Assembly (NCBI GenBank): GCA_024398405.1
Contig: JAKSJE010000004.1
Span: 1 to 54,941, forward strand
Source: Bacteroidaceae bacterium
GTDB lineage: Bacteria; Bacteroidota; Bacteroidia; Bacteroidales; Bacteroidaceae
Reading direction: 5' to 3'
DNA: 54,941 nucleotides
Both the position numbers and the translations under genes were made by a program. Below the pieces are notes generated by a model. The model made no database searches and was not told the DNA's origin. It saw only the letters and a list, made by a program, of their open reading frames with translations. Below are positions 33,357 to 42,827 of the stretch, piece after piece (the first letter of the stretch is position 1; every line of letters starts with the position of its first letter).

Positions 33357-33554
33357 GGTGGGTTCTATAAATTCGTTTCAGACGATTTTGGGATTCGTCT
33401 CGAGCGGATTGCTGTGCGCAGGGAGGGAATTATGCGAGCATAATGACTGACTGCAGGACAGCAATCTGCCGAAAGGAATACAAAAGCGTCGAAATGTTTA
33501 TTCTAACCCATTGTTATGCTTATTTGTTAAAACGGTGAATTTTTAGAACTCACC
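33357..33554 (-). mobile_element. Palindromic MITE-like element, copy 7 (198 bp, subfamily B, TSD TTAA)
   Basis: It has terminal repeats matching the family and TTAA on both sides (33353-33356, 33555-33558). The interior resembles copy 2 (AAGCATAACAATGGGTTAG shared), defining subfamily B; the apical stem is TTATGC-GA-GCATAA. Its right end lies inside the 3' end of the giant secreted-protein gene, whose last codons and stop it provides. Confidence 0.9.
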
Positions 33555-36500
33555 TTAAGATATTTCTTGCCGTTCCTGATTACTATGCCACTGAACCCGG
33601 CACCCACCGTCTGGCCTGCGAGGTTGAACGTGCGGAAGTCGCTGCTCTCGCTGTCCACCGCGCTCCTGATGTCGGTCGGGACCTCGTCGGTGTCGAAGTA
33701 CAGAGCCTTGACGCTCGTCTCTGCCGGCAATGTCAGATAGCAGCGGTTCGCGCCGATGGTGAGCGTGGAGTAGGTGGTTGCGGGGTCGAGTTGGTAGAAG
33801 CCCAGCTTTCCTCCCTGGCTCTTCAGCACATACACGCGCCCCTCGCTCTTGCCCTCGATGGCGTTGACGTCGGTGATTGGACTGTAGGTGCCATAGAGCA
33901 GGCCGGCCTTCTTGATGCCTTCAGTGGCTCCGTTATAGCCGATGAACTGGTACTTGCTTCCTGTAGTGCCACAGACGATATAAGGAGTGTTCGACTTGAA
34001 ATTCTGGGCAGTGCTCAGTGTCAGAACGTTTCCGTCCGTCGCGGCACATGAGTAGATGGTCAGGTTCTGCGGCTTTGCCACGTTGCTCGGGAGCATGATG
34101 GTGCCGTATTCGGCGGCGAGGGTGTAGTTCACCGTTGCCAGAGCACCGTACGACGTGGTCGCGGATACGTAGTTGCGGAGTGCGGGTCCGTAAGTGCGGA
34201 GTGCGGTCTCCATCTCGTCTGTTGTCGCTGTGTTGACATCGATTGCGTCGATTGCGTCAATCGCCGCGTCTATCTGTGCGGGCGTGTGGTTGAACTCTCC
34301 CGGGTATATAACCGTGACATCAGGGTCCGACGTGGCGCCGATCTTGGTCTTTCCTTGCAGTTCGGCGATATCGTGAGCCGGGTCGTAGAGCTCGAACGCC
34401 ATCGCGGAGCCAATCTCGCCCTTGGCACCGCCGTTGTTCCAGAAGTAGAATCCGCCGTTTCTGTTGATGTAGTGGGTGCCACCATTGTTTATCTTGATGT
34501 AGATGTCACGACCTTCTTGGGCAGCGGCCTCCACATAGATGAACTCGGTTCCCTCGGACTGGAACACGTTGTTCTTATCGCTGCTGGTGTTGTGATACAT
34601 GTAGAGATAGTTGCCCTCACCGTCCTTGGCTGCCTTGTTGATGATATTGAACCCGAACGGAGTGCCTACGAACGCCCATCTGAAATTGTCCTCGTAGCTG
34701 AGACTGCTTGCCGCCGGGGTCTGCTGTGACTGCGTGTTGCTTGCGTCGTAGTATGCGTATTGGTTGTCACGCATCCTGATGTAATACCAAGTAGGGTTCT
34801 CTGTCGTGGATATCACGAACTTGCTGAACGTCATCGTCAGGTCTTTCGTCTCGGTCTTTGTGACCGTTCCCTCTGGGTAGGTCACGCTTGCGCCGTCAGG
34901 GAGTGGTGAGGTACATGTAGGATAGGATGAGCCTTCCACGACATTGTTGAATGTCTCGGTCAGCACCTTTTCTCCGTTGAAATAGATGTTGTACGTGATT
35001 GTGAACAACTGCTTCGTCAGGGTGTATGCCACGGAGATGGTCTTGGTCTCGTTGTCGTAGCTCAGTGTCGGCTCGTAGCCGAAAATCTCAGTGGCACCGA
35101 AGTGCGCATTGAGTTTCGTGTCATCGGACAGGTCAAGCGGGCTCGTGAAGAAAAACGCCTCACCCGTGTTTCGCAATGTGGTGTTGCCGACAGGGGTCGT
35201 GCCTGCCTTGCAAGTGATACCGCCTGTCTGGCCCTCAGGTGAGTTCACCACGATGGAGTAGATGGAGTATTCAACCTTAGGCTGTGCTATTATCTTCCAT
35301 CTGGATGCATCTGCATTTAAGGTCCATACTACCAGACGTTGATTGGCGGCCTCGTGGGCTGCGGTTGTGCCTGATGTGGCATAGGCGATGTTGTATGTCT
35401 CGTCATTGTTCACATTCAGCAGGTAGGCATAACTGGTGGTCGCGTCATCGTCAGTTAAATCGACCGTGGTGGTCCAGAGTTGCTCACCTCCCTTGTGCAG
35501 GTTCATGTAGCGTCCGTTCGACAACGCGCGGAGTGTGTATCTTGACCCTGATGCCTCTTCGACCAGCCACTTCTGGTTCGCTGCGGCCGCGTTCGGATCA
35601 CTGAGGTCTTCTGCCATGACTATGTTGGCACCCAGACTTTCGTTGTTGTCAACAGCGGTGATGGCACGCTGATTGCCACGTGCTGAGTGGTAGAACGTCA
35701 GCACATTTCCTGCTGGAGCGAAAGTATAAGTGACTGTTATGACTTTGTTCGATATGGAACATCCATAGTCATATCCGTTGATTGGGTTCACATTGAAGTC
35801 TGTATCTTTGACAGGAGCACCTTCGCCTGTGTACTCGAAGCTCTCGCCATCGCGTATATTCGTCTGACCGACGTGGATACCGCCTTCGGTCAGCCAACTC
35901 GGCGTGACTACCACTGAGTATGTGTTTGCGGACTCTACGTAATTGACATTGATGTCAGTGCCTTCGACTGACACCTCATACTTGTAACCGCCGACCGACA
36001 CAGGCGTGATGTCTTCTTTGGTTGGTGTCTGGGTCCATGCGGTTTTCATGCCGTTCTTGATGCGGACGTTCGCGTTTACCGACTTGTCGGTTGTCGTGAT
36101 GTACGCATTGGCAAGGTTGTCACCTGTGAGACCGCTGAAGTTCACGGTGTAGATGTCGTATAATGAAGTGATTTCCTCGAACTTGAATCTGGTTCCGCCA
36201 TCGTTCAGATCACTGTAGAGTCCCATGTCATTGCTCGTACCTCCATAGTTGCTCAGATACAAGTTGCCGTTGTCCACCGTCTGGAGGGCGGATGGATAGT
36301 CTTTATTGCCCGATTTGACAGGTGTGAACTGGTAGCCAAGACAGTCGTCGGTGTTCTTTATGCTTCCAGAACTTCCTCCTTTGGCCGTCCATCCCCACCT
36401 CTTGCCGTCGGCAAGGTTGTATAGGTTCACCTTCGTGTTGTCGTCAGGGTCGGGCAGCAGGTACCACATGAAATAAGGATTGCCCTCTTCCTTGGCGTTG

Positions 36501-37519
36501 ATATGGATGCCGTGGTTGCCTGTGTTCCTGAAGTAGGATGTGTTTCCGCGCCCACTGTTGATATATACCAGCACGTCCGTGTAAGGTCTGGACAGAATGA
36601 AGTTCATCTTCGAGGCGTCGTGTGTGCGACTGCTGTACAGGCCGATTTTCGCTCCGGGACTCACCTCGCAGACATACATGCTTGTGTTCTGTCTCTCGTC
36701 AACCCTCAGTGCGTATGGCAGGTTGGCGTCGCCGGTCAGCATGACACGGTAGTTCTTGTTGGGATAATCAGTGCTGATTCTGTCCTGCCCATTAGGAGCG
36801 CCATTCTCGTAACCCATCTTTTCCTGGTTTGCGTCGGAGGTGTTATGGAGCGATACGAACCCATGGCCTTCGTCCTCGAACACCCAATAGGACTCTGACA
36901 GAGCGGATGCGTGGTGGTAGATGTATTTTTGCTGATGGAGTAGCAGATAGCCATGGGTGTTTTTGATGATGTATTCCTTGCCTGTTACTTCGGATGGCGC
37001 CAGACCGATTTTCACTGGAATCCACTTCGACGAGGCGGCGGTGTTGTTCCTGATTGCGGACCAACCTCCCGCGTTGTCCCCGGCACATCCCCAGACGAGG
37101 CGTTCACTGTCAGTCGTCGCGTCCTTTGTCTCGTATGTGGCGAGGGAAATCTTGTCGCCGTCTGAAATCACAGCCCATTTCGAGGTGGCTGTCTCACTCA
37201 GCGCGATGGCTGCGTCCACGGCGCTCGAAGCGTATTGCACGTATTGCTTCCCTTCGATGAAATAGATGTGGAAGATGTTTTCGGCCTCACCATCCACATG
37301 CTCGAATACGAAATTGCAAGATGAGAACTCGTTGTTCTTTGAGGAGTTCCCGAACTTGGAACCGTTATTACCATCGCCGTTGAAAAGACGGTAAGTGTTG
37401 CCGCTTGTGTTAGCGTTCTTCAGGGAATACACAGCGCCATCGACGATGGAACTCTCTCCCCATGCGCTGGCGCACATGCAGCACAGTAGCGTGAGAATTA
37501 GAATCTTGGTTTTGTTCAT
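33527..37519 (-). CDS. Giant secreted/surface protein with beta-trefoil-like and beta-sandwich repeats
   Basis: A 1330-aa exported protein starting MNKTKILILTLLCCMCASAWG, a clear signal peptide. Several regions look like ricin-type beta-trefoil modules (NQKWLVEEASGSRYTLRALSNGR and similar), alternating with beta-sandwich-like segments (SIVVNSPEGQTGGITCKAG, FTITYNIYFNGEKVLTETF). A C-terminal domain ends FNLAGQTVGAGFSGIVIRNGKKYLK, a common terminal module of Prevotella surface proteins. The final residues VSSKNSPF and the stop come from palindromic element copy 7. A longer frame to 37636 runs past the promoter and is rejected. It probably binds host or dietary glycans, but no catalytic domain was recognised. 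Confidence 0.8.
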   Translation of the reverse strand: MNKTKILILTLLCCMCASAWGESSIVDGAVYSLKNANTSGNTYRLFNGDGNNGSKFGNSSKNNEFSSCNFVFEHVDGEAENIFHIYFIEGKQYVQYASSAVDAAIALSETATSKWAVISDGDKISLATYETKDATTDSERLVWGCAGDNAGGWSAIRNNTAASSKWIPVKIGLAPSEVTGKEYIIKNTHGYLLLHQQKYIYHHASALSESYWVFEDEGHGFVSLHNTSDANQEKMGYENGAPNGQDRISTDYPNKNYRVMLTGDANLPYALRVDERQNTSMYVCEVSPGAKIGLYSSRTHDASKMNFILSRPYTDVLVYINSGRGNTSYFRNTGNHGIHINAKEEGNPYFMWYLLPDPDDNTKVNLYNLADGKRWGWTAKGGSSGSIKNTDDCLGYQFTPVKSGNKDYPSALQTVDNGNLYLSNYGGTSNDMGLYSDLNDGGTRFKFEEITSLYDIYTVNFSGLTGDNLANAYITTTDKSVNANVRIKNGMKTAWTQTPTKEDITPVSVGGYKYEVSVEGTDINVNYVESANTYSVVVTPSWLTEGGIHVGQTNIRDGESFEYTGEGAPVKDTDFNVNPINGYDYGCSISNKVITVTYTFAPAGNVLTFYHSARGNQRAITAVDNNESLGANIVMAEDLSDPNAAAANQKWLVEEASGSRYTLRALSNGRYMNLHKGGEQLWTTTVDLTDDDATTSYAYLLNVNNDETYNIAYATSGTTAAHEAANQRLVVWTLNADASRWKIIAQPKVEYSIYSIVVNSPEGQTGGITCKAGTTPVGNTTLRNTGEAFFFTSPLDLSDDTKLNAHFGATEIFGYEPTLSYDNETKTISVAYTLTKQLFTITYNIYFNGEKVLTETFNNVVEGSSYPTCTSPLPDGASVTYPEGTVTKTETKDLTMTFSKFVISTTENPTWYYIRMRDNQYAYYDASNTQSQQTPAASSLSYEDNFRWAFVGTPFGFNIINKAAKDGEGNYLYMYHNTSSDKNNVFQSEGTEFIYVEAAAQEGRDIYIKINNGGTHYINRNGGFYFWNNGGAKGEIGSAMAFELYDPAHDIAELQGKTKIGATSDPDVTVIYPGEFNHTPAQIDAAIDAIDAIDVNTATTDEMETALRTYGPALRNYVSATTSYGALATVNYTLAAEYGTIMLPSNVAKPQNLTIYSCAATDGNVLTLSTAQNFKSNTPYIVCGTTGSKYQFIGYNGATEGIKKAGLLYGTYSPITDVNAIEGKSEGRVYVLKSQGGKLGFYQLDPATTYSTLTIGANRCYLTLPAETSVKALYFDTDEVPTDIRSAVDSESSDFRTFNLAGQTVGAGFSGIVIRNGKKYLKVSSKNSPF

Positions 37520-37606
37520 AGTTGTGATTTGGTTATTAAGTATGTGAAATCTCAGTATATCGCGCTCCTCATCCTGACACATCGGCTCGACAGCACTTCT
37601 AATTGA

Positions 37607-37637
37607 CAAATATACATACAAACAAGGAGTTGGCAAA
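37607..37637 (-). promoter_or_regulatory. Promoter of the giant secreted-protein gene (TTTG-N19-TATATTTG)
   Basis: Minus-strand TTTG (37634-37637) and TATATTTG (37607-37614) are 19 bases apart, a full consensus. The leader is about 80 bases. Confidence 0.8.
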
Positions 37638-37832
37638 GAAAATGAGGCGGAATAACACGGAGCCGCTGAAAGTTCACCCCATTCGGCTGAGTTTTCGGGT
37701 CATGACGTGCACGTTCGCACCCTGCTGTGTGCAGTCGGCATGTGCCGTTCCTGTCACCCCGGCTAATGACGCAGGTGTTCGCCGTCCGCTGCCGGCGGTT
37801 GCCGACGGAGGAACGCGCCACATAGGCCGCGA

Positions 37833-37876
37833 GGGCGAGTGAGGAGGGTGGGGAGGGCGAGTGAGGAGGGTGGGGA
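37833..37876. repeat. Two tandem 22-bp units (GGGCGAGTGAGGAGGGTGGGGA)
   Basis: Two perfect G-rich units lie in tandem in the region between the giant-protein promoter and the HU-like gene. The G-run density could allow G-quadruplex formation on the plus strand, which is inference only. Confidence 0.75.
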
Positions 37877-37923
37877 GGTCGGCAGACCGGCGACACCGAC
37901 TCGTCAGATTGCTGTGTGTTGCT

Positions 37924-38037
37924 GTGAAAGGTTAGTAATGTTCACGGTGGAAGGTTAGTAATGTTCACGGTGGAAGGTTAGTAATGTTCACTGTGGAAGA
38001 TTAGTAATGTCGCATGGTGAAGATTAGTAATGTTTCG
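37924..38037. repeat. Five tandem copies of a 22-24-bp unit (core TTAGTAATGTTCAC)
   Basis: Units begin GTGAAAGG/GTGGAAGG and contain TTAGTAATGT. The first three are nearly identical 23-mers and the last two are diverged. The array ends about 65 bases before the HU-like promoter, in a 640-base region otherwise without genes. An iterated operator or a replication slippage array are both possible. Confidence 0.85.
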
Positions 38038-38102
38038 TACTAAATATTGTTAATCGTGCGATATAATCATGCGGAATCGTTGGAGTTCTCGTGGGTTTTT
38101 CG

Positions 38103-38110
38103 TAACTTTG
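38103..38110 (+). promoter_or_regulatory. -7 box (TAACTTTG) of the HU-like gene
   Basis: A perfect -7 box precedes the short leader ORF ATG by 11 bases. The region before it carries the tandem 23-bp repeats. Confidence 0.7.
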
Positions 38111-38121
38111 CACTTGGTAAT

Positions 38122-38160
38122 ATGAAAAGCAATCAACAGCAATCAAACTCAATCGTATGA
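38122..38160 (+). CDS. Possible 12-codon leader ORF overlapping the HU-like start
   Basis: The frame MKSNQQQSNSIV ends in a TGA that overlaps the ATG of the HU-like gene (ATGA), and its own ATG is the first one after the promoter. Such an arrangement would couple translation of the two. It is Gln/Asn/Ser-rich because of local CAATCAA repeats. No ribosome-binding site is obvious, so it may be incidental. Confidence 0.35.
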   Translation: MKSNQQQSNSIV

Positions 38161-38633
38161 ATTATTCATTATCGCAGAAGCCTAAAAGGCCCGGGCATCC
38201 TGAAGAGGGCAAAGTATGGATAGCCACCCCACAGAGTAACGAAGTACTGGACAAGGACGGACTGATAAGGAGGATCTGTGCCGACAATCCCTATCATGAG
38301 GCCCAGCTCAACGCTGACCTCGTGCTCCTCGTCCGTTACCTCCGCCGCTGCCTCCGCAGCGGCCAGACCGTGAGCATCAAGGGTCTGGGCACGTTCTATG
38401 CCAAGTTCGAGTGTGAGCCGCTGGAGGGCGAGACGGCGAAGGGCTACAATCCGCACAGGCAGATAAAGCGTGTGAAGGCCGCCTGGAGGCCTGACGCGGA
38501 GATGAAGGACCTGGATTCGGCGCTCTATGACGGCGAGCCGCCTGTCACCTTCACGGAGGTGCCTACGGTCAAGGTGGGCAAACTCCTGAGGAAGGCGGTG
38601 AAGGGCGCGCTGACCTCCGTCGATATACAGTAG
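38157..38633 (+). CDS. HU-like DNA-binding protein
   Basis: A 158-aa protein of the Bacteroidetes HU-related family. Its N-terminal region (GKVWIATPQSNEVLDKDGLIRRICADNPYHEAQLNADLVLLVRYLRRCL) is followed by SGQTVSIKGLGTFYAKFECEPLEG, the body of an HU/IHF fold with the beginning of the DNA-binding arm. A basic, less conserved C-terminal extension follows. These proteins are thought to bind DNA non-specifically or to organise nucleoid regions. They are often multicopy in Prevotella. It is preceded by a 23-bp tandem array and a possible leader ORF. Confidence 0.75.
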   Translation: MNYSLSQKPKRPGHPEEGKVWIATPQSNEVLDKDGLIRRICADNPYHEAQLNADLVLLVRYLRRCLRSGQTVSIKGLGTFYAKFECEPLEGETAKGYNPHRQIKRVKAAWRPDAEMKDLDSALYDGEPPVTFTEVPTVKVGKLLRKAVKGALTSVDIQ

Positions 38634-38664
38634 GGGCGCGAAGGGGCGCGACTACGCACTTTTT

Positions 38665-38696
38665 TTTGCATGGTAGCGGATTTTTGCGTACCTTTG
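38665..38696 (+). promoter_or_regulatory. Promoter of the single-pass membrane protein gene (TTTG-N20-TACCTTTG)
   Basis: TTTG at 38665-38668 and TACCTTTG at 38689-38696 fit the consensus. The ATG follows 25 bases later. Confidence 0.8.
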
Positions 38697-38721
38697 TGGG
38701 TGATTTATATCAGCAGACTTT

Positions 38722-39135
38722 ATGGACAACAAAAAACTTAACAGGCGTATAGCGGTCACTGCCACTTTGCTGATACTGGTGGTGGGTGCCGAACTGGGCT
38801 TCATCGTGTATATCCGATACCAGAACTTCGCCCGCGAGAGGCAGATTGAGGAGACCCGCCTGGAGATAGCCTATGAGGACTCAGTGAACCGTGCCACGAG
38901 TGCCACCCATGCCGCCGACGAGTCGGTGTCGGAGCATTTCGGCAGGAGACAGGAGGCGGACCCGCTGGACGACTACATCGACAAGATGGTGGAGCGTGAG
39001 ATACGCGCCTTGGAGGAGGCTGAGAAGCGGCAGGACGAGGACAGCACCGCTGCTTTCGTGACCGACCCGGAGCTCGACGAGAACGAGGACTGGGAGAGCG
39101 AGGGCGAAGTGGTGGATAGCGTCGTCGCCTACTGA
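38722..39135 (+). CDS. Single-pass membrane protein with acidic coiled-coil tail, unknown
   Basis: A 137-aa protein with one N-terminal membrane segment (AVTATLLILVVGAELGFIVYI) after a positive stretch, so the rest is probably outside the cytoplasm. The remainder is strongly acidic and predicted helical (EADPLDDYIDKMVEREIRALEEAEKRQDED), ending ENEDWESEGEVVDSVVAY. No domain is recognised. It has its own promoter and is followed 31 bp later by the DUF362 gene, so both may be co-transcribed. Confidence 0.65.
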   Translation: MDNKKLNRRIAVTATLLILVVGAELGFIVYIRYQNFARERQIEETRLEIAYEDSVNRATSATHAADESVSEHFGRRQEADPLDDYIDKMVEREIRALEEAEKRQDEDSTAAFVTDPELDENEDWESEGEVVDSVVAY

Positions 39136-39166
39136 ATATGGAACATTAATTCGGACTAATCAGGAT

Positions 39167-40117
39167 ATGAGGAAACAGACATTCGTCTTGGTCGTGCTCT
39201 GCGCGGCGTGCTGCCTCCAGACCTGGGGACAGGCAGCGGTATATGTGACCCGGGAAATCACTCCGGAGTCGCTGGTGAGAATCTATGAGTCGCTCGGCGT
39301 TCCGGCCACGGGGCGCGTGGCGGTGAAAATCTCCACCGGCGAGGAGAACAACCCCAACAGCCTGTCGCCGGTGCTGATAAAGGACCTGGTGCGTAAGGTG
39401 AACGGCACCATCGTGGAGTGCAACACCGCGTATGGCGGCAAGCGCGGCAACATAGCCGACCACAGGCGCGTCATCCACAAGCACGGCTACGACTCGATAG
39501 CGGTGGTTGACCTCATGGACGAGGAGGGCGAGTACGCCATCCCCGTGAGGGACACGAAATGGATAAAGTCGGACATCGTGGGGTCGCACCTGAAGAACTA
39601 CGACTTCATGATCAACCTCGCCCACTTCAAGGGTCATCCGATGGGCGGCCTCGGGGGCGTGATCAAGAACCAGAGCATCGGCGTGGCCTCCGCCAACGGC
39701 AAGGCCAACATACACACAGCCGGCAAGAGCACCACGGTGGACGGGATGTGGCGCAACACAGGCAATCAGGACGGTTTCCTGGAGTCTATGGCCGCGGCGG
39801 CACAGGCGGTGGCTGACGTGTTCGGCAAGAACATCATATACATCAGTGTGATGAACAACATGTCGGTCGATTGCGACTGCGTGGACCATCCGGCTCCGGT
39901 CATGCTCAAGGACTACGGCATCCTCGCCTCCACCGACCCGGTGGCACTCGACCAGGCGTGCGTGGACATCATCTTCGGCATGACGCCGGAGGAGGGCAAC
40001 GACAACGGCCCTCTCGTGCGGCGCATCAGGTCGAAGCACGGCACGCATACGATTGACTATGCCGAGACCATCGGCCTGGGAAGCAGGAAATACAATCTGA
40101 TAAGTATCGACAAATAG
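39167..40117 (+). CDS. DUF362 domain protein, exported
   Basis: A 316-aa protein with a signal peptide (VLVVLCAACCLQTWGQ). The DUF362 domain is visible as VAVKISTGEENNPNSLSPVLIKDLVRKV, HLKNYDFMINLAHFKGHPMGGLGGVIKNQSIG and SVDCDCVDHPAPVMLKDYGILASTDPVALDQACVDII. Relatives are often fused to 4Fe-4S ferredoxin domains; here none is present, though DCDC may bind a metal. DUF362 proteins remain uncharacterised, and some are annotated as iron-sulphur cluster-binding. The gene is clearly GC-richer than average for the window. Its antisense strand holds a long spurious frame caused by the GC-biased third positions. Confidence 0.85.
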   Translation: MRKQTFVLVVLCAACCLQTWGQAAVYVTREITPESLVRIYESLGVPATGRVAVKISTGEENNPNSLSPVLIKDLVRKVNGTIVECNTAYGGKRGNIADHRRVIHKHGYDSIAVVDLMDEEGEYAIPVRDTKWIKSDIVGSHLKNYDFMINLAHFKGHPMGGLGGVIKNQSIGVASANGKANIHTAGKSTTVDGMWRNTGNQDGFLESMAAAAQAVADVFGKNIIYISVMNNMSVDCDCVDHPAPVMLKDYGILASTDPVALDQACVDIIFGMTPEEGNDNGPLVRRIRSKHGTHTIDYAETIGLGSRKYNLISIDK

Positions 40118-40237
40118 GAGCGTGGGGCTGTCCGGCGGCGGTGCGACGCGGGGTGTGCCGCGGACCTCGCCGTGTCTGAAGCCACGGACCAAATGACCGC
40201 AAAGGATTTTTAGTGACAAACATACAGAAAACAGACA

Positions 40238-41518
40238 ATGGAACGTGACAACACAGTATTCGCGCTGATTGAGAAGGAACATCAGCGTCAGAGGAAAGGC
40301 ATAGAACTGATTGCCAGTGAGAACTTCGTAAGTGATGAGGTGATGCAGGCGATGGGGTCGTGCCTGACAAACAAGTATGCGGAAGGCTACCCGGGCAAAC
40401 GCTACTACGGCGGATGCCAGGTGGTCGATGAGGTGGAGCGCCTCGCCATCGAGCGCGTGTGCAAGCTCTTCGGAGCGGAGTACGCCAACGTGCAGCCGCA
40501 CTCCGGCGCACAGGCCAACGCGGCGGTGCTGAGCACGGTGCTGAAGCCGGGCGACACCTTCATGGGACTCAACCTCGACCACGGCGGCCACCTCAGCCAC
40601 GGCAGCGCCGTGAACAGCAGCGGCATCCTCTACCACGCCATAGGCTACAACCTCAACCCGGAGACCTGCCGCGTGGACTACGACGAGATGGAGCGTCTGG
40701 CTCTGGAGCACAAGCCTAAGCTCATCATCGGCGGTGCGAGCGCCTACAGCCGCGAGTGGGACTATGCCCGTATGCGCTCAATAGCCGACGAGGTGGGCGC
40801 GCTGCTCATGATCGACATGGCACACCCGGCCGGGCTCATCGCCGCCGGACTCCTCGACAACCCGTTGCGACACGCGCATATCGTCACGTCAACCACCCAC
40901 AAGACCCTCCGCGGCCCGCGGGGCGGCATCATACTCCTCGGCAAGGACTTCGAGAACCCTTGGGGACTGAAAACCCCGAAGGGCGAGGTGAAGATGATGT
41001 CGCAACTGCTCAACAGCGCCGTCTTCCCTGGTCAGCAGGGCGGTCCACTCGAGCATGTCATAGCCGCCAAGGCAGTGGCGTTCGGCGAGGCGCTCACACC
41101 GGAGTTCAAGGACTACCAGATACAGGTGAAGAAGAACGCCGCTGCCCTCGCGCAAGCACTGATGGACCGTGGCTTCTATATCTGCTCCGGCGGCACGGAC
41201 AACCACAGCATGCTGGTCGATCTCAGACCTAAGTACCCGGAACTCACCGGCAAGGTGGCAGAGACCGCACTCGTGGCTGCCGACATCACCGCCAACAAGA
41301 ACATGGTGCCGTTCGACACACGCAGCGCGTTCAAGACCTCAGGCATCCGCCTCGGCACTCCCGCCATCACCACGCGTGGCGCGAAGGAGGAACTCATGGT
41401 GGAGATAGCCGGAATGATAGAGACCGTGCTCAACGCGCCTGAGGACGAGGCGGTCATCGCCAAGGTGCGCGCTCATGTCAATGAGGTCATGAACGAATAC
41501 CCTATGTTCGCCTGGTGA
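40238..41518 (+). CDS. glyA: Serine hydroxymethyltransferase
   Basis: PLP enzyme interconverting serine and glycine with tetrahydrofolate, the main source of one-carbon units. The 426-aa protein has [38 protein letters not shown], the [11 protein letters not shown] loop and the PLP lysine in [35 protein letters not shown] and [15 protein letters not shown] lie towards the C-terminus. Length and motifs are complete. Its stop overlaps the rlmN ATG by one base (TGATG), so they are co-expressed. Confidence 0.98.
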   Translation: MERDNTVFALIEKEHQRQRKGIELIASENFVSDEVMQAMGSCLTNKYAEGYPGKRYYGGCQVVDEVERLAIERVCKLFGAEYANVQPHSGAQANAAVLSTVLKPGDTFMGLNLDHGGHLSHGSAVNSSGILYHAIGYNLNPETCRVDYDEMERLALEHKPKLIIGGASAYSREWDYARMRSIADEVGALLMIDMAHPAGLIAAGLLDNPLRHAHIVTSTTHKTLRGPRGGIILLGKDFENPWGLKTPKGEVKMMSQLLNSAVFPGQQGGPLEHVIAAKAVAFGEALTPEFKDYQIQVKKNAAALAQALMDRGFYICSGGTDNHSMLVDLRPKYPELTGKVAETALVAADITANKNMVPFDTRSAFKTSGIRLGTPAITTRGAKEELMVEIAGMIETVLNAPEDEAVIAKVRAHVNEVMNEYPMFAW

Positions 41519-42549
41519 TGGAGACTCTCTTAGGCAAGACCCTCGTCGAACTGCAGGCGGTGGTGCTGGAACTCGGAATGCCGAAGTTCACCGCCAGGCA
41601 GATAGCCCAGTGGATGTACCAGAAGCACGTCCGCGACATAGACGCCATGACCAATATCTCGAAGGCGAACCGCGAGCGGCTGAAGGAGCGTTTCGCGCTG
41701 GGCTGCTCAGACCCGGCGGAGCAACGGACCTCGAAGGACGGAACGGTCAAGTACCTGTTCCGCACACTCGACGGCCATTTCGTCGAGACCGTCTATATCC
41801 CCGGACGGGAGCGAGCCACACTGTGCGTGTCGAGCCAGGTGGGGTGCAAGATGAACTGCATGTTCTGTGCCACAGGCAAGCAGGGGTTCAACGGCAACCT
41901 CACGACGTGCGACATACTGAACCAGGTGGAGTGGCGGGAGAGCACCGCCGTGGGCGATGCGCAGCGAGACCTCACGAACATCGTGTTCATGGGACAGGGC
42001 GAGCCGATGGACAACTACGACAACGTGAGCAAGGCCCTGGAGATTCTGACCTCGGAGTATGGCTACGGCTGGAGCCCGCGCAGGATAACCGTCTCGACCG
42101 TGGGACTGAGGAAGAACCTCAGCCGTTTCCTCCAGGACTCCGAATGCCATCTGGCGGTGAGCCTCCATTTCCCTATCCACGAGCAGAGACTGCAGTACAT
42201 GCCGGCGGAGAAGCAATACAACATAGAGGAACTCGTCGATATGCTGAGCCAGTACGACTTCTCGCACCAACGGCGGCTGTCGTTCGAGTACATCATGTTC
42301 AAGGGTGTCAACGACTCGCAACTGTTCGCCAAGGAACTGGTGCGGCTGCTCCAGGGACTGGACTGCCGTATCAACCTGATACCGTTCCACAAGATTCCGG
42401 AAGTGGACATGGAGGGCACACCTTACGAGCGCATGGAGGCATTCAGGGACTATCTCACCCGGCGGGGGCTGTTCACGACCATACGCACCTCGCGCGGCGA
42501 GGACATCGAGGCTGCTTGCGGACTGCTGCGAGCGAGGGCCGACGAGTGA
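41518..42549 (+). CDS. rlmN: 23S rRNA (adenine2503-C2)/tRNA (adenine37-C2)-methyltransferase
   Basis: Radical SAM enzyme that methylates A2503 of 23S rRNA and A37 of some tRNAs. The 343-aa protein has the N-terminal RNA-binding part (PKFTARQIAQWMYQ) and the cluster motif C-x3-C-x2-C in GCKMNCMFCATGKQGF. NIVFMGQGEPMDNYDNV and VSTVGLRKNLSRF follow. The methyl-carrying Cys lies near the C-terminus in GEDIEAACGLL. Start chosen at [10 protein letters not shown]. It is followed by a palindromic element that separates it from the DUF4837 gene. Confidence 0.97.
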   Translation: METLLGKTLVELQAVVLELGMPKFTARQIAQWMYQKHVRDIDAMTNISKANRERLKERFALGCSDPAEQRTSKDGTVKYLFRTLDGHFVETVYIPGRERATLCVSSQVGCKMNCMFCATGKQGFNGNLTTCDILNQVEWRESTAVGDAQRDLTNIVFMGQGEPMDNYDNVSKALEILTSEYGYGWSPRRITVSTVGLRKNLSRFLQDSECHLAVSLHFPIHEQRLQYMPAEKQYNIEELVDMLSQYDFSHQRRLSFEYIMFKGVNDSQLFAKELVRLLQGLDCRINLIPFHKIPEVDMEGTPYERMEAFRDYLTRRGLFTTIRTSRGEDIEAACGLLRARADE

Positions 42550-42614
42550 CGTGGCGCGTGTCGGTACGGCCGGCGCTTGCCGAACGTCAGTGTGGAGACA
42601 GCGGCTCCTGTAAA

Positions 42615-42812
42615 GGTGGGTTCTATAAATTCACCGAATAATACAAATTTATCAAACATGTGTGACATAATTCTTTTCAGCGCTTTTGGCTTTGTTCCGG
42701 CATCTTGCTGTTTGTCAGTCAGTCATTATGCCCGCATAATTCCTTCCTTCCGCACAGCAACCTACTCGGAACAAACCTCAAAATCGCAAGAAATGAATTT
42801 ATAGAACCCACC
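42615..42812 (+). mobile_element. Palindromic MITE-like element, copy 8 (198 bp, TSD TAAA)
   Basis: It has perfect terminal repeats and TAAA on both sides (42611-42614, 42813-42816). It is almost identical to copies 1 and 3, implying recent movement. It lies between the co-directional rlmN and DUF4837 genes, ending 15 bases before the DUF4837 ATG, so any transcript from upstream would carry the full hairpin just before the start codon. Confidence 0.92.
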
Positions 42813-42827
42813 TAAATCAAGACGACT

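Noticed and set aside
37924..38037. CRISPR array
   Set aside because: The 23-bp units are directly adjacent with no unique spacers and there are no cas genes.
39146..40711. A 521-codon frame antisense to DUF362 and glyA
   Set aside because: The sense strand encodes well-known proteins (DUF362 and serine hydroxymethyltransferase). The long antisense frame is an effect of GC-biased third positions, and its translation is low in recognisable motifs.
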